A stretch of 64,000 nt of DNA from an uncultured Erythrobacter sp. Lineage in GTDB: Bacteria; Pseudomonadota; Alphaproteobacteria; Sphingomonadales; Sphingomonadaceae. Below the pieces are notes generated by a model. It searched no databases. It saw only the letters and a list, made by a program, of their open reading frames with translations, and was not told where the DNA came from. Made by a program: the position numbers and the translations under genes. The stretch spans positions 1 through 64,000 of the forward strand of contig CAJXJR010000011.1 in assembly GCA_913055155.1 (NCBI GenBank), given 5' to 3'. Shown piece by piece: positions 45,453-54,071 of the stretch (position 1 is the first letter of the stretch; each line of letters opens with the position of its first letter).

Positions 45453-46303
45453 GCCAGATTATCGGAGGCATCTTCACCAGCCACGTTCCCGGCATCGGCA
45501 ATGCCATCGCCAAGGGGGTGCAGCAGGATCCGTACTGGAAGCCGTTCTTCGACGGGTTCGATCCGGTGCACAGGTTCCTGGCTGCAGAAAAGCCCGATGT
45601 CGCCGTGGTGTTCTACAACGACCACGGCCTCAACTTCTTCCTCGACAAGATGCCGACCTTCGCCATCGGCGCCGCGCCGGAATACCGCCACGAAGACGAA
45701 GGCTGGGGCATTGCCTTCCAGCGTCCCTATCCGGGCCATACGGACCTGTCGTGGCACATCATCGAACAGGTGGTGGAAAACGAATTCGACCCGGTAACCT
45801 GCCAGTCGATGCTGGTGGATCACGCGGTGGCCGTGCCGTTCGAACTATGCTGGCCGGGTGACGAGCCGTTCACCACCAAGCTGGTGCCCATCGCCATCAA
45901 CACCGTGCAGCACCCGCTGCCCAGCCCCAAGCGCTGTTATGACCTGGGCAAGGCCGTGGGCAATGCGATCGAAAGCTATGGCAGCGACGAGAAGGTCGTG
46001 GTGTTCGGCACCGGTGGCCTGTCGCACCAGCTGGAGGGCGAACGTGCGGGCCATATCAATGTCGACTACGACAAGTTCTGCCTGCGCAACCTTGCGCCCG
46101 ATCCCGAAGCCCTGCTGCAGCACGACACGCTCGACATCGTCGAGCTGGCCGGAAGCCAGGGGGTCGAAATCCTCAACTGGATTGCCGCACGCGGTGCCCT
46201 GCATGGCAGCGTGCGCGAACTTGCCAGCAACTACCACGTGCCGATCTCCAACACGGCAGCGGCCACGGTATTGCTGGAGAACCGGGCGACGGTCGGCGCC
46301 TGA
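45449..46303 (+). CDS. LigB-like extradiol dioxygenase beta subunit (second, divergent pair)
   Basis: A 284-residue class III extradiol dioxygenase. Ligands are preserved: His12 (TSHVPG), His59 (YNDHGL), Glu240 (GVEILNW) and base His193 (GTGGLSHQLEG). Outside these it departs clearly from the first LigB: the PCKVIP block reads TKLVPIAINTV, and a YRHEDEGWGIAFQRPYPG segment lines the substrate side. The enzyme should cut a catechol-type ring, perhaps a methoxylated acid such as 3-O-methylgallate, gallate or another protocatechuate relative; the sequence does not decide. A terminator follows. Confidence 0.85.
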   Translation: MSQIIGGIFTSHVPGIGNAIAKGVQQDPYWKPFFDGFDPVHRFLAAEKPDVAVVFYNDHGLNFFLDKMPTFAIGAAPEYRHEDEGWGIAFQRPYPGHTDLSWHIIEQVVENEFDPVTCQSMLVDHAVAVPFELCWPGDEPFTTKLVPIAINTVQHPLPSPKRCYDLGKAVGNAIESYGSDEKVVVFGTGGLSHQLEGERAGHINVDYDKFCLRNLAPDPEALLQHDTLDIVELAGSQGVEILNWIAARGALHGSVRELASNYHVPISNTAAATVLLENRATVGA

Positions 46304-46330
46304 CAATTACCGACCCTCCCTGACCTACTT

Positions 46331-46365
46331 GGGCCTCGCAAGGTAAGTGCGGGGCCCTTTCTTTT
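46331..46365 (+). terminator. Rho-independent terminator of the second dioxygenase pair
   Basis: A 10-bp stem (46331-46340 with 46348-46357, one G-T pair) closes a 7-base loop and is followed by TTTCTTTT at 46358-46365, 27 bases after the beta-subunit stop. Confidence 0.88.
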
Positions 46366-46428
46366 GGACGGTCGGGATTTCCAGTCAGGCAATGGGGCGG
46401 CAGGCTGCGCGCCGCCCAGCCCGGGCGA

Positions 46429-47778
46429 TCAGATCGCGGAACTGAACTTGCGCGCGCTCTGCTGGCGATAGGGATCGAAAGCGGCCGCAATGCTGCGCGC
46501 ATAAGGCACGGCATGGTCGCCAATCACGACATAGCCGTTGTCGAGCGAGCACAGCCCGGCCTCCAGATAGGGTGTCAGCCTTTCGCGCGCGGCAGCCAGC
46601 GTAGGCTCGTCGACGCGGGCGCGGCCCCGGCACAGCAGTTCCTCGATAATCGCACCGCAGCGACGATCCTCGATGCTGCGGCGCTTGCCGCGCACGGCTG
46701 TCAGGCTGTCTTGCGACAAAAGCATCCGATAGCGGCCCGAATTCTTCTCGTTCTGCGCCAGCAGGGTGGGGAACGAACTGATGGCAGAGGCGCCCAGCCC
46801 GATCAGCGCAGGCGCCTGGTCTTCGGTGAAGCCCTGGAAGTTGCGGCGCAGCTTGCCTTCGCGTGCAGCCACGGCCAGCGGATCGCCCGGCAAGGCGAAA
46901 TGGTCGAAGCCGATGGCCTGGTAACCGGCCTCGGTCAGCTGGCGATGGCCTTCTGCGGCCATGTAGAAGCGCGCCTCGTTGCCGGGCAGGTTGCTGTCGT
47001 CGATCTGCCGCTGGCGCGGGAACATGCCGGGTACGTGGGCATAGCCGAACAGCGCCACGCGATCGGCGGCGAACTTGCAGGCATAGTCCAGCGACCCGGT
47101 CAGGTCGTCCATCGTCTGGCCCGGCAGGCCGTACATCAGGTCGAAATTCATCGAAGTGATCCCGGCACCGCGCAGGATCTCCACGCCGCGCTCGATCATC
47201 TCCATCGGCTGCACCCGGCCAATCGCCTGCTGCAGGCGCGGGGCGAAAGTCTGCACGCCCATGCTGGCGTGGGTAGCACCGACGCCAGACAGGACCGCTG
47301 TCCATTCCTCTGTAAGGGTGCGCGGATCGAGCTCTATCGAAACGGTGGGCGTATCCAGCGGGAATTTCAGCACCAGCTGGTTGAACAGGCGCACGAAGTC
47401 GACCGGTGCCAGCGCATTGGGGCTGCCTCCGCCAAAGGCGATGCGGGTAACGCGGGCGTTGGCCGGCAGCAGGGCGGCGACCAGCGAAATCTCTCTGTGC
47501 AAGGCGTCGAGATAGCTGTCCAGCCGCTGCTTGCGGTTGGCAGCCGCAGTGTTGCAGCCGCAGTACCAGCAGATCTTCTCGCAGAAGGGGATGTGGACAT
47601 ACAGCGACACCTCGCCCGAGGCGGTGGAAATCGCATCGGCAAGGTCCGCCGGACCGATGTCGTCGGCAAATTCAGCCGCGGTCGGATAGCTCGTGTAGCG
47701 CGGCACGGGCACTTCGAGCAGTCGGGGGTGATAAGGCCACATGCGAGCCTGACTAGGGAACCCGCGGGCAACGATCAT
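46429..47778 (-). CDS. hemN: Oxygen-independent coproporphyrinogen III oxidase
   Basis: A 449-residue radical SAM enzyme. The cluster motif is CEKICWYCGC, preceded by VPRYTSYPTA and YVHIPF, and followed by RIAFGGGSPNAL, GVQTF and FDLMYGLPGQT, all HemN hallmarks. It makes protoporphyrinogen IX when oxygen is scarce, supplying haem for the cbb3 oxidase. The ATG at 47778 overlaps the upstream stop as ATGA, which I follow; the ATG at 47742 gives the more usual N-terminus (MWPYHPRLL) and may be the true start. Last gene of the ccoN-hemN transcript. Confidence 0.92.
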   Translation of the reverse strand: MIVARGFPSQARMWPYHPRLLEVPVPRYTSYPTAAEFADDIGPADLADAISTASGEVSLYVHIPFCEKICWYCGCNTAAANRKQRLDSYLDALHREISLVAALLPANARVTRIAFGGGSPNALAPVDFVRLFNQLVLKFPLDTPTVSIELDPRTLTEEWTAVLSGVGATHASMGVQTFAPRLQQAIGRVQPMEMIERGVEILRGAGITSMNFDLMYGLPGQTMDDLTGSLDYACKFAADRVALFGYAHVPGMFPRQRQIDDSNLPGNEARFYMAAEGHRQLTEAGYQAIGFDHFALPGDPLAVAAREGKLRRNFQGFTEDQAPALIGLGASAISSFPTLLAQNEKNSGRYRMLLSQDSLTAVRGKRRSIEDRRCGAIIEELLCRGRARVDEPTLAAARERLTPYLEAGLCSLDNGYVVIGDHAVPYARSIAAAFDPYRQQSARKFSSAI

Positions 47779-48011
47779 TGTTCTGGATCAACGTTTCCCC
47801 GCTTGTCGCGCCGGTGACACCCCTTGGCGCAGCACACGGTGGCAGGCGCAGCGGGGGTGCCGTCGTTGTTGACCGGGATAACGAAGCTGCCGCCCTGGCA
47901 CAGCGCCACGATCAGCTCTGCCGGGCCGCCTTCCGCTTCGGGCAGGCTGACCGATCCGGCCATGGCCGGCACAAGCGCGGTAATGCCGATCGCTTCGGCC
48001 AACAGGTTCAT
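47775..48011 (-). CDS. Small cysteine-rich protein (78 aa) between ccoS and hemN
   Basis: Hydrophobic N-terminus (MNLLAEAIGITALVPAMAG), then a short extracytoplasmic-looking stretch with Cys in ALCQGGS and the C-terminal CCAKGCHRRDK, a plausible metal-binding group. It resembles DUF2946-type small proteins only loosely. The start overlaps the ccoS stop (ATGA), and its own stop overlaps the hemN start the same way, which argues that it is a real gene of the cco operon. A role in copper handling or oxidase assembly is inference. Confidence 0.6.
   Translation of the reverse strand: MNLLAEAIGITALVPAMAGSVSLPEAEGGPAELIVALCQGGSFVIPVNNDGTPAAPATVCCAKGCHRRDKRGNVDPEQ
47778..47791 (-). promoter_or_regulatory. 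Possible FNR box at the hemN start
   Basis: TTGTT-CTGG-ATCAA on the plus strand differs at one position from TTGAT-N4-ATCAA. It lies inside the end of the 78-residue gene and would serve an internal hemN promoter. From its centre, -41.5 places the RNA start near 47743, next to the alternative ATG 47742. Because it is inside coding sequence the match may be chance. Confidence 0.35.
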
Positions 48012-48172
48012 GCGTCCTCGTCCTTTGGCTCGTCTTCATCGTCGATCAGGATGCGCGCGGCGGCGCCATCGGGATCGTCGAACTGGTTGTTGCGCAGCGC
48101 CCAGAAGAACGCCGCCAGGCCAAGTGCCCCCAGCAGCAGCGCAATGGGCAGGAGGAACAGCACGCCGTTCAT
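48008..48172 (-). CDS. ccoS: cbb3 oxidase maturation protein CcoS
   Basis: A 54-residue protein with one N-terminal membrane span (LFLLPIALLLGALGLAAFFW) then NNQFDDPDGAAARIL, the CcoS signature, and an acidic tail. It is required for inserting cofactors into CcoN. The ATG overlaps the ccoI stop as ATGA. Confidence 0.92.
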   Translation of the reverse strand: MNGVLFLLPIALLLGALGLAAFFWALRNNQFDDPDGAAARILIDDEDEPKDEDA

Positions 48173-50283
48173 CTGGCAGCTCTTGCAAGGCGCAGCGAAT
48201 TGGCGACCACCAGCAGCGAGCTGGCCGACATGGCAATGGCGGCGATCAGCGGCGTCACCAGGCCGGCAATCGCCAGCGGCACGGCAAACATGTTGTAGAC
48301 GATGGCCAGGCCGAAGTTCTGCTTCACCACCTGCATCGTCTTGCGCGCGGCGCGCACGGTGCGCGGCAGGGCGGACAGCGAATCCTGCACGAACACGAAG
48401 TCTGCCGCCTGCAGCCCCACGTCGCTGGCAGAGCCCGGCGCGATGGAGGCATCGGCGGCGGCCAGCGCGGGGCCATCGTTCAGCCCATCCCCCACCATCA
48501 GCACCTTGCGGCCGGAACCGCGCAACTGCGCCACCATCGCCTGCTTCTCTTCCGGGCGGACACCGGCCTTTGCAGGCAAGTCCGCCTGCCGGGCGACTTC
48601 GGCCACGGCCTTTTCGCTGTCGCCGGAGAGGATGGAACACTCGATGCCCTGCGCCTCCAGCGCGGCAATCGCCTCGCGCGCATCGGGGCGAAGCGCGTCG
48701 GTAATGGGGATCAAGCGATCCGGGCCTTCCCCGGTCTGCAGCAGGACCGCGGTCGTGGCGCTGCCCTCGGGCCGCTTCAGCGCGACGGCTCGGCCTGCGA
48801 AGGTGCCGAACACACCCTCGCCCGGGCGCTCTTGCACGTCTGCCAGCGATGCCGCTGCCACACCCTTGGCCGACAGCGCCCGTTCCATGGCGCGCGAGAG
48901 TGGGTGGCGGCTGTGCGAGGCCAGCGCGAGGGCAATGCCCGCCTCCTCCGCCGAAAGCGCGGCCAGCGCAATGGCATCGGGCACCGGGCGCCCCATGGTA
49001 AGCGTGCCGGTCTTGTCGAGCAGCGCGCGGTCGACCGAAGCAATGCGTTCGAAGGCGGAACCGTCCTTCACCATGATGCCGGCACGCATCAGGGCGCCGC
49101 TGGCCACCACCTGCGCCACCGGCACGGCAAGGCCCAGCGCGCAGGGGCAGGTGATGATGAGCACGGCCACGCCGATGACCAGCGCCTCGTACACCGTCGC
49201 CCCGGCGATCAGCCAGCCCACCACAGTGAGGAAGGCCAGCGAATGGACAGCCGGCGCATAGAGCCGCGCCGCGCGATCGGCGATGCGGACATAGCGGCTG
49301 CGATCCTGCGTGCTGGCTTCCATCAGCCGGGCGATTTCCGCCAGCGTGGTGTCGCGTCCGGCATTGCTGACGCGCACGTCCACCGGCGCTTCCAGGTTGA
49401 GCGTGCCTGCCAGCGCCTCATCGCCCTTGCCCAGCGCCACCGGGTGGCTTTCGCCCGTCAGCAACGACTGGTCGAAGGCGCTGCGCCCGGAAACGATCTC
49501 GCCATCGGCGGCAAGGCGCTCGCCGGTCGCCACCCGCATCACCATGCCCGGCTGCAAGTCTTCCGCAGCGACGTAGGAAAGCTTGCCGTCCGGGCCCAGC
49601 ACCTGTGCGCCGCGTGCGGCCTGGCTCACCAGCGCCTCCACCCCGCTGCGCGCCTTGTCGCGCATCATGGCATCGAGCACGCGGCCCGCCAGCAGGAAGG
49701 TGAGCAGCATCAGCGCGCCGTCGAACCAGGCGTGCGCGCCGCCGACCCAGGTTTCGTACAGGCTCAGCGCCGCCGCGATGATGACGCCCAGTGAAATCGG
49801 CACGTCCATGTTGGTGGTGCCGTGCTTCAGTGCGCCCCAGGCCGACCTGAAGAAGGGCTGCCCGGCAAAGCCGATGGCAGGCAGGGCGATCAGCGCGGAG
49901 ATCCAGTGGAACAGCTCGCGCGTGGAGCCTTCCGCGCCCGACCAAACGCTGACCGACAGCAGCATCACGTTCATCGCGGCAAAGGCTGCCACGGCCAGCG
50001 GTGCGAGCAGCGGCTTCACCGCGCTGTAGGGCTTTTGCGCCTGGTTACGGCGCGGCTGCGCCTCGAACCCGACAGCGCCGATGAAACGCGTAAGGTCGTC
50101 CTCGCCCACGCTATCGTCATGGGTGACGGTGACCATGCGCGAGGACAGGTTCACGCGCGCGGCGATCACGCCGTCGTGCTGCAGCAGCCCACGCTCGACC
50201 TTGCTCATGCACCCGGCGCAGTGCATCCCCGGCACCGCGAGAACACAGGTCCGTTCCTCGACGATGCCGGGCTGTGCGTTCAC
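48169..50283 (-). CDS. ccoI: Copper-translocating P-type ATPase CcoI/FixI
   Basis: A 704-residue P1B ATPase. The N-terminal metal-binding domain has GMHCAGC (Cys22, Cys25). Membrane spans surround the CPC transport motif (IITCPCALGLA). The phosphorylation site is DKTGTLTMG, the His-Pro motif SRHPLSRAM and the hinge GDGLNDGPAL. CcoI delivers copper across the inner membrane for the CcoN CuB centre. The start is GTG, overlapping the ccoH stop as GTGA. Confidence 0.93.
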   Translation of the reverse strand: MNAQPGIVEERTCVLAVPGMHCAGCMSKVERGLLQHDGVIAARVNLSSRMVTVTHDDSVGEDDLTRFIGAVGFEAQPRRNQAQKPYSAVKPLLAPLAVAAFAAMNVMLLSVSVWSGAEGSTRELFHWISALIALPAIGFAGQPFFRSAWGALKHGTTNMDVPISLGVIIAAALSLYETWVGGAHAWFDGALMLLTFLLAGRVLDAMMRDKARSGVEALVSQAARGAQVLGPDGKLSYVAAEDLQPGMVMRVATGERLAADGEIVSGRSAFDQSLLTGESHPVALGKGDEALAGTLNLEAPVDVRVSNAGRDTTLAEIARLMEASTQDRSRYVRIADRAARLYAPAVHSLAFLTVVGWLIAGATVYEALVIGVAVLIITCPCALGLAVPVAQVVASGALMRAGIMVKDGSAFERIASVDRALLDKTGTLTMGRPVPDAIALAALSAEEAGIALALASHSRHPLSRAMERALSAKGVAAASLADVQERPGEGVFGTFAGRAVALKRPEGSATTAVLLQTGEGPDRLIPITDALRPDAREAIAALEAQGIECSILSGDSEKAVAEVARQADLPAKAGVRPEEKQAMVAQLRGSGRKVLMVGDGLNDGPALAAADASIAPGSASDVGLQAADFVFVQDSLSALPRTVRAARKTMQVVKQNFGLAIVYNMFAVPLAIAGLVTPLIAAIAMSASSLLVVANSLRLARAAR

Positions 50284-50741
50284 GACAAGTCGTCTTCCCG
50301 TCGCCAGGTGGCGCTGCCATTGGTCAGTTCCAGCCGCACGGTCCAGCGCCCTTCGGGCAGCGGATCATGCGAAAGGTAGGTGTGTTCGTCGATGCGATAG
50401 AAGCTCAGCGCCTGGTCCGGCAGGCGGCCCAGCGGATGCCGCGCGGTCGCCTCTGCCTGCAGGTAGTCCGGCGCATCGCTTGTCGACAGCACCAGTCGCC
50501 CGTCAGGCCGCCAGGTGGTGACGACATTCCAGCCGAGCTGGTCGCTCTCGCGCGCATCTTCCAGCCAGCCGTTGAATTCCTGGCTGGCGACATAGGAATT
50601 TTCCACCACCACGCCGCCAAAGGTGGAGGTGGCGAAACCCGCCATGGTGACATTGACCGCCGCCACCGTGCCGAAAAAGGCCACGAGGATGCCGGTCATG
50701 TGCCAGCCGGTGAAACGCCTGGGGGACTTCTGGCCCATCAT
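50280..50741 (-). CDS. ccoH: cbb3 oxidase assembly protein CcoH/FixH
   Basis: A 153-residue protein with one N-terminal membrane span (MTGILVAFFGTVAAVNVTMA, about 15-34) and a periplasmic FixH domain containing VVENSYVASQEFNGWLEDA. It binds early oxidase subunits and CcoI during assembly. Two adjacent Met codons open the frame; the first overlaps the ccoG stop in an ATGA arrangement. Confidence 0.88.
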   Translation of the reverse strand: MMGQKSPRRFTGWHMTGILVAFFGTVAAVNVTMAGFATSTFGGVVVENSYVASQEFNGWLEDARESDQLGWNVVTTWRPDGRLVLSTSDAPDYLQAEATARHPLGRLPDQALSFYRIDEHTYLSHDPLPEGRWTVRLELTNGSATWRREDDLS

Positions 50742-52192
50742 TCTTCTCCCGGTGTCACGAAGCGGGTTTCGACGGCATCGGTTTCCGCCTGTTCGTCCAG
50801 CGAGACGACCGAGAGGCTGAAATCCTGCGCCGCGGTGCCTTTCGGTGCCTGCACATAGATGCGCACGGTCTGCGTTGCATCGGCCGGCACGTCGACGTCG
50901 ATGGTGCGGGCCGCATCCTCGTTCGCCATGGTGTCGGACCACATGGTGGCGCCTTCCAGCCCTTCGATCCCCACACGCATCTCGCGCGGGCGTGCTTCCA
51001 TGTTGCGCAGCTTGACCGTGTAGTTGTTGCGCACCGAACCATCGCTCATCAGCATGTAGGGCGGATTGCGATCAGGCGCAGCGTTGATTTCGGTATGGCT
51101 GCGCGCGCCAAGGGCAAACAGCAGGCCAAGGCCGATGCCGGCCCAGACGAAGAAATACAGCACAGAGCGCGGACGCAGGATCTTCTTCCACGTCGGGCGA
51201 TGGTCCTGGCCTCTTTTCTCGCCTTCGGAATCCTCCAAGGTTAGATAGTCGATCAGCCCGCGCGGACGGCCGACCTCGTCCATCACCCGGTCGCAGGCAT
51301 CGATGCACAACGCACAGGTGATGCAGGAAATGTCGGGGCCCTTGCGGATGTCCCACCCGGTGGGGCACACGGCCACGCACTGGTTGCAGTCGATGCAGTC
51401 GCCGTATTCGCCGGGATTCTTCTCTGCCTTCTTCACGCTGCCGCGCGGTTCGCCGCGCCAGTCCTTGTAGGTGACGGTCAGCGACTTTTCGTCCATCATT
51501 GCGGTCTGGATGCGCGGCCAGGGGCACATGTAGATGCACACCTGTTCGCGCATGAAGCCGCCGAAGATGAAGGTGGTGGCCGTCAGGATGCCCACCGTGG
51601 CATAGGCGACGAAGGGCGCCTGGAGCGACCAGAATTCGCGCACCAGCGTTGGAGCATCGGCGAAGTACATGATCCACGCGCCGCCGGTCCAGAAGGCGAT
51701 GACGAGGTAGATCGCCCACTTGAACAGCCGCCGCGCGATCTTGCCTGCCGTCCACGGCGCAGCATCCAGCCGCATGCGCTTGTTGCGATCACCGTCCACG
51801 AAACGGTCGACGTGCTGAAACAGGTCGGTCCACACCGTCTGCGGACAGGCGTAGCCGCACCAGGCACGACCCACCATGGAGGTGACGAGGAAGAGCCCAA
51901 TCCCGGCCATGATCAGCAATCCGGCGACGAAATAGAATTCGTGCGGCCAGATCTCGATGTTGAACATGTAGAACCGCCGATTGGCCAGGTCGATCAGCAC
52001 CGCCTGGTCGGGCGCATAGGGCCCACGGTCCCAGCGAATCCATGGCGTACCGTAGTAGATCGCCAGCGTGACGATCATGATAAGCCACTTGAACCGACGG
52101 TAGAAGCCGTCGATGCGCTGGGGGTGGACCTTCTTGCGGGCCTGGTAGGTGCCTAAAAGGCTGTGGTGCAGTTCAGGATCAGGACTGTTCAT
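50738..52192 (-). CDS. ccoG: cbb3 oxidase accessory ferredoxin CcoG/RdxA
   Basis: A 484-residue polytopic iron-sulfur protein. Four to five membrane spans precede two 4Fe-4S clusters: CIDCNQCVAVCPTGWDIRKG and CITCALCIDACDRVM. A periplasmic immunoglobulin-like domain (about 360-484) ends the chain. The WCGYACPQTVWTDLF motif is typical. It reduces copper for CuB assembly. It starts 14 bases inside ccoP's end. Confidence 0.92.
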   Translation of the reverse strand: MNSPDPELHHSLLGTYQARKKVHPQRIDGFYRRFKWLIMIVTLAIYYGTPWIRWDRGPYAPDQAVLIDLANRRFYMFNIEIWPHEFYFVAGLLIMAGIGLFLVTSMVGRAWCGYACPQTVWTDLFQHVDRFVDGDRNKRMRLDAAPWTAGKIARRLFKWAIYLVIAFWTGGAWIMYFADAPTLVREFWSLQAPFVAYATVGILTATTFIFGGFMREQVCIYMCPWPRIQTAMMDEKSLTVTYKDWRGEPRGSVKKAEKNPGEYGDCIDCNQCVAVCPTGWDIRKGPDISCITCALCIDACDRVMDEVGRPRGLIDYLTLEDSEGEKRGQDHRPTWKKILRPRSVLYFFVWAGIGLGLLFALGARSHTEINAAPDRNPPYMLMSDGSVRNNYTVKLRNMEARPREMRVGIEGLEGATMWSDTMANEDAARTIDVDVPADATQTVRIYVQAPKGTAAQDFSLSVVSLDEQAETDAVETRFVTPGEE

Positions 52193-53090
52193 CGACTTGT
52201 ACCTCGGGTTCTACGGCGACCTCTGCAAGGTCTTCGCCTCCCCCGAGCGAGTGGACATAGGCGGCCAGCATCTTGATGGTGACCGGATCCAGGCGATCCT
52301 CCCACTTGGGCATCATGCCCATGCGCGGGTTGAGGATCTGGCTGGCGATGGCTTCACGGCTGCTCCCCCGCAGCCAGATCGCATCGGAAAGGTTGGGCGC
52401 GCCGAATTCGCGCAGGCCGGTACCATCGGTGCCGTGGCAGATGGCGCAGTTCTGCGCGAACAGTTCCGCACCCTGGGCATTCGGCTGGGCCTGACCGCTG
52501 AGCGACAGCACGTGATCGATCGTAGCCTCCACTTGCCCGGCATCGAGGATGCCATCGAAGCTGGGCATGGCGCTGGTGCGCGTTTCGGGATCGCCCTGCT
52601 GGCGGATGCCGTGGACCAGCGTGTACTGGATGGCGTCGATATCGCCGCCCCACAGCCAGTCGTCGTCGTTGAGGTTGGGATAGCCCAGTTCCTGGCTGCC
52701 CGCAGCGCCCGAGCCGTGGCACTGGATGCAATTAACCTGGAAGGCGGCGCGGCCACCGGCAACCGCCTGCTGCATCAGGCCAGGGTTGTCGACGAGCTGG
52801 TTCAGCGGCGTGGCAGCGATTTCCTCGCGCACGGCGGCGCGCGATTCATCGGCAAGGCGCATTTCCTCGGCCAGCTGGCCGCGGCTGGTCCAGCCGAGCA
52901 CACCTTCGGTTCCCTTCTCGATCAGCGGCCAGGCCGGGAACAGGATGACGTAGCCAAGCGCCCAGATGACGGTGGCATAGAAGGTCCACAGCCACCAGCG
53001 GGGCAGCGGCGTGTTAAGCTCCTCGATGCCGTCCCATTCGTGGCCGACAAATTCGGTGCCAGTGGGTTCGTCGACGCGCTTGTTACCCAT
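52179..53090 (-). CDS. ccoP: cbb3 oxidase dihaem cytochrome c subunit
   Basis: A 303-residue subunit with an N-terminal span (WWLWTFYATVIWALGYVILF, preceded by LNTPLPRWW) and two haem c sites, CIQCH and CAICH, with axial methionines in SAMPSF and GMMPKW. It accepts electrons and passes them to CcoO/CcoN. The ATG overlaps the ccoQ end. Confidence 0.94.
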   Translation of the reverse strand: MGNKRVDEPTGTEFVGHEWDGIEELNTPLPRWWLWTFYATVIWALGYVILFPAWPLIEKGTEGVLGWTSRGQLAEEMRLADESRAAVREEIAATPLNQLVDNPGLMQQAVAGGRAAFQVNCIQCHGSGAAGSQELGYPNLNDDDWLWGGDIDAIQYTLVHGIRQQGDPETRTSAMPSFDGILDAGQVEATIDHVLSLSGQAQPNAQGAELFAQNCAICHGTDGTGLREFGAPNLSDAIWLRGSSREAIASQILNPRMGMMPKWEDRLDPVTIKMLAAYVHSLGGGEDLAEVAVEPEVQVDEQS

Positions 53091-53253
53091 CGTTCTCGTC
53101 CTTGAAAATCATGTTTGCAGCATCGCGGTGGTGGCGCCTTGCGCTGGGGCGGAATGCCCAGAGCGCAAACCCCAGCCACAGCAGCACCATGGCCAGCAGG
53201 CCCCAGCTGTCGGCCAGTTCCCGCATGAAGTGGTAGATCTCGGGATCGTTCAC
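53083..53253 (-). CDS. ccoQ: cbb3 oxidase small subunit CcoQ
   Basis: A 56-residue protein in the short interval between ccoO and ccoP. It starts with GTG (GTGAACGATCCC), overlapping the ccoO stop as GTGA. The sequence has one hydrophobic segment ([20 protein letters not shown]) followed by a basic stretch, the CcoQ layout. It stabilises the oxidase. Its last 8 bases overlap ccoP. Confidence 0.85.
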   Translation of the reverse strand: MNDPEIYHFMRELADSWGLLAMVLLWLGFALWAFRPSARRHHRDAANMIFKDENDG

Positions 53254-54071
53254 CGGCCGGTCTCCGTTGCCAGCTCTTCCTGCGCGGCGGCACTGTTCAC
53301 GTCGACCAGCGTGCCGAGCATCTGGAGGTAGGCGACAAGCGCGTCCATTTCCGTGATGCGGGACGGGTCGCCATCGAAATCACGCACCTGCGCGCCGGGA
53401 TAGCGTTCCTCCAGGTCTCCTGCCGCCACGTCCGGATCGGCCTGGGCGACTAGGTCCTGCTCGGCCAGCTCCACGTCTTCATCCGAATAGGGGACACCGA
53501 CGATCTGCAACGTGCGCAGGGTTTCCTCCACGTCAGGCACGTGCAGTGTGTTGTCGGCCAGGAAACCGTACTGCGGCATGATGCTTTCGGGCACCACGGC
53601 CTGCGGATTGGTCAGATGCTGCACGTGCCATTCGTCCGAATAGCGACCGCCCACGCGCGCCAGGTCGGGCCCGGTACGCTTGGAACCCCACTGGAACGGG
53701 TGGTCGTACATGCTTTCCGCTGCCAGCGAGTAGTGGCCATAGCGCTCCACCTCGTCGCGGAACGGACGGATCATCTGGCTGTGGCAGACATAGCAACCTT
53801 CGCGGATGTAGATGTCGCGCCCGGCCTGTTCCAGCGGAGTGTAGGGGCGCATGCCCTCCACTTCCTCGATCGTGTTGTCGATCCAGAACAGCGGAGCGAT
53901 TTCGACGATCCCGCCGATCGCCACCGTCACCAGCGCCGCAGCGCCCAGCAGGGTTATGTTGCGTTCCAGCTTGGCATGGCCCTTCACCGTTGCTGCGACA
54001 TCGGGCGGCGTTTCGGAGAGCGGCGGTGCGGACTTGGGTTCGTTTTCAGTAGTCATGTCCGTAGCTTTCAT
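53250..54071 (-). CDS. ccoO: cbb3 oxidase monohaem cytochrome c subunit
   Basis: A 273-residue subunit. An N-terminal span ([20 protein letters not shown]) is followed by the haem site [20 protein letters not shown], the most recognisable CcoO block, and an axial Met in ESIMPQYG. The first ATG overlaps the ccoN stop as ATGA; a second ATG lies five codons later. Last bases overlap ccoQ. Confidence 0.94.
   Translation of the reverse strand: MKATDMTTENEPKSAPPLSETPPDVAATVKGHAKLERNITLLGAAALVTVAIGGIVEIAPLFWIDNTIEEVEGMRPYTPLEQAGRDIYIREGCYVCHSQMIRPFRDEVERYGHYSLAAESMYDHPFQWGSKRTGPDLARVGGRYSDEWHVQHLTNPQAVVPESIMPQYGFLADNTLHVPDVEETLRTLQIVGVPYSDEDVELAEQDLVAQADPDVAAGDLEERYPGAQVRDFDGDPSRITEMDALVAYLQMLGTLVDVNSAAAQEELATETGR

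Noticed and set aside
47824-49794. 656-codon plus-strand open frame opposite ccoI
   Set aside because: Antisense to the P-type ATPase motifs; composition is that of a mirror frame.
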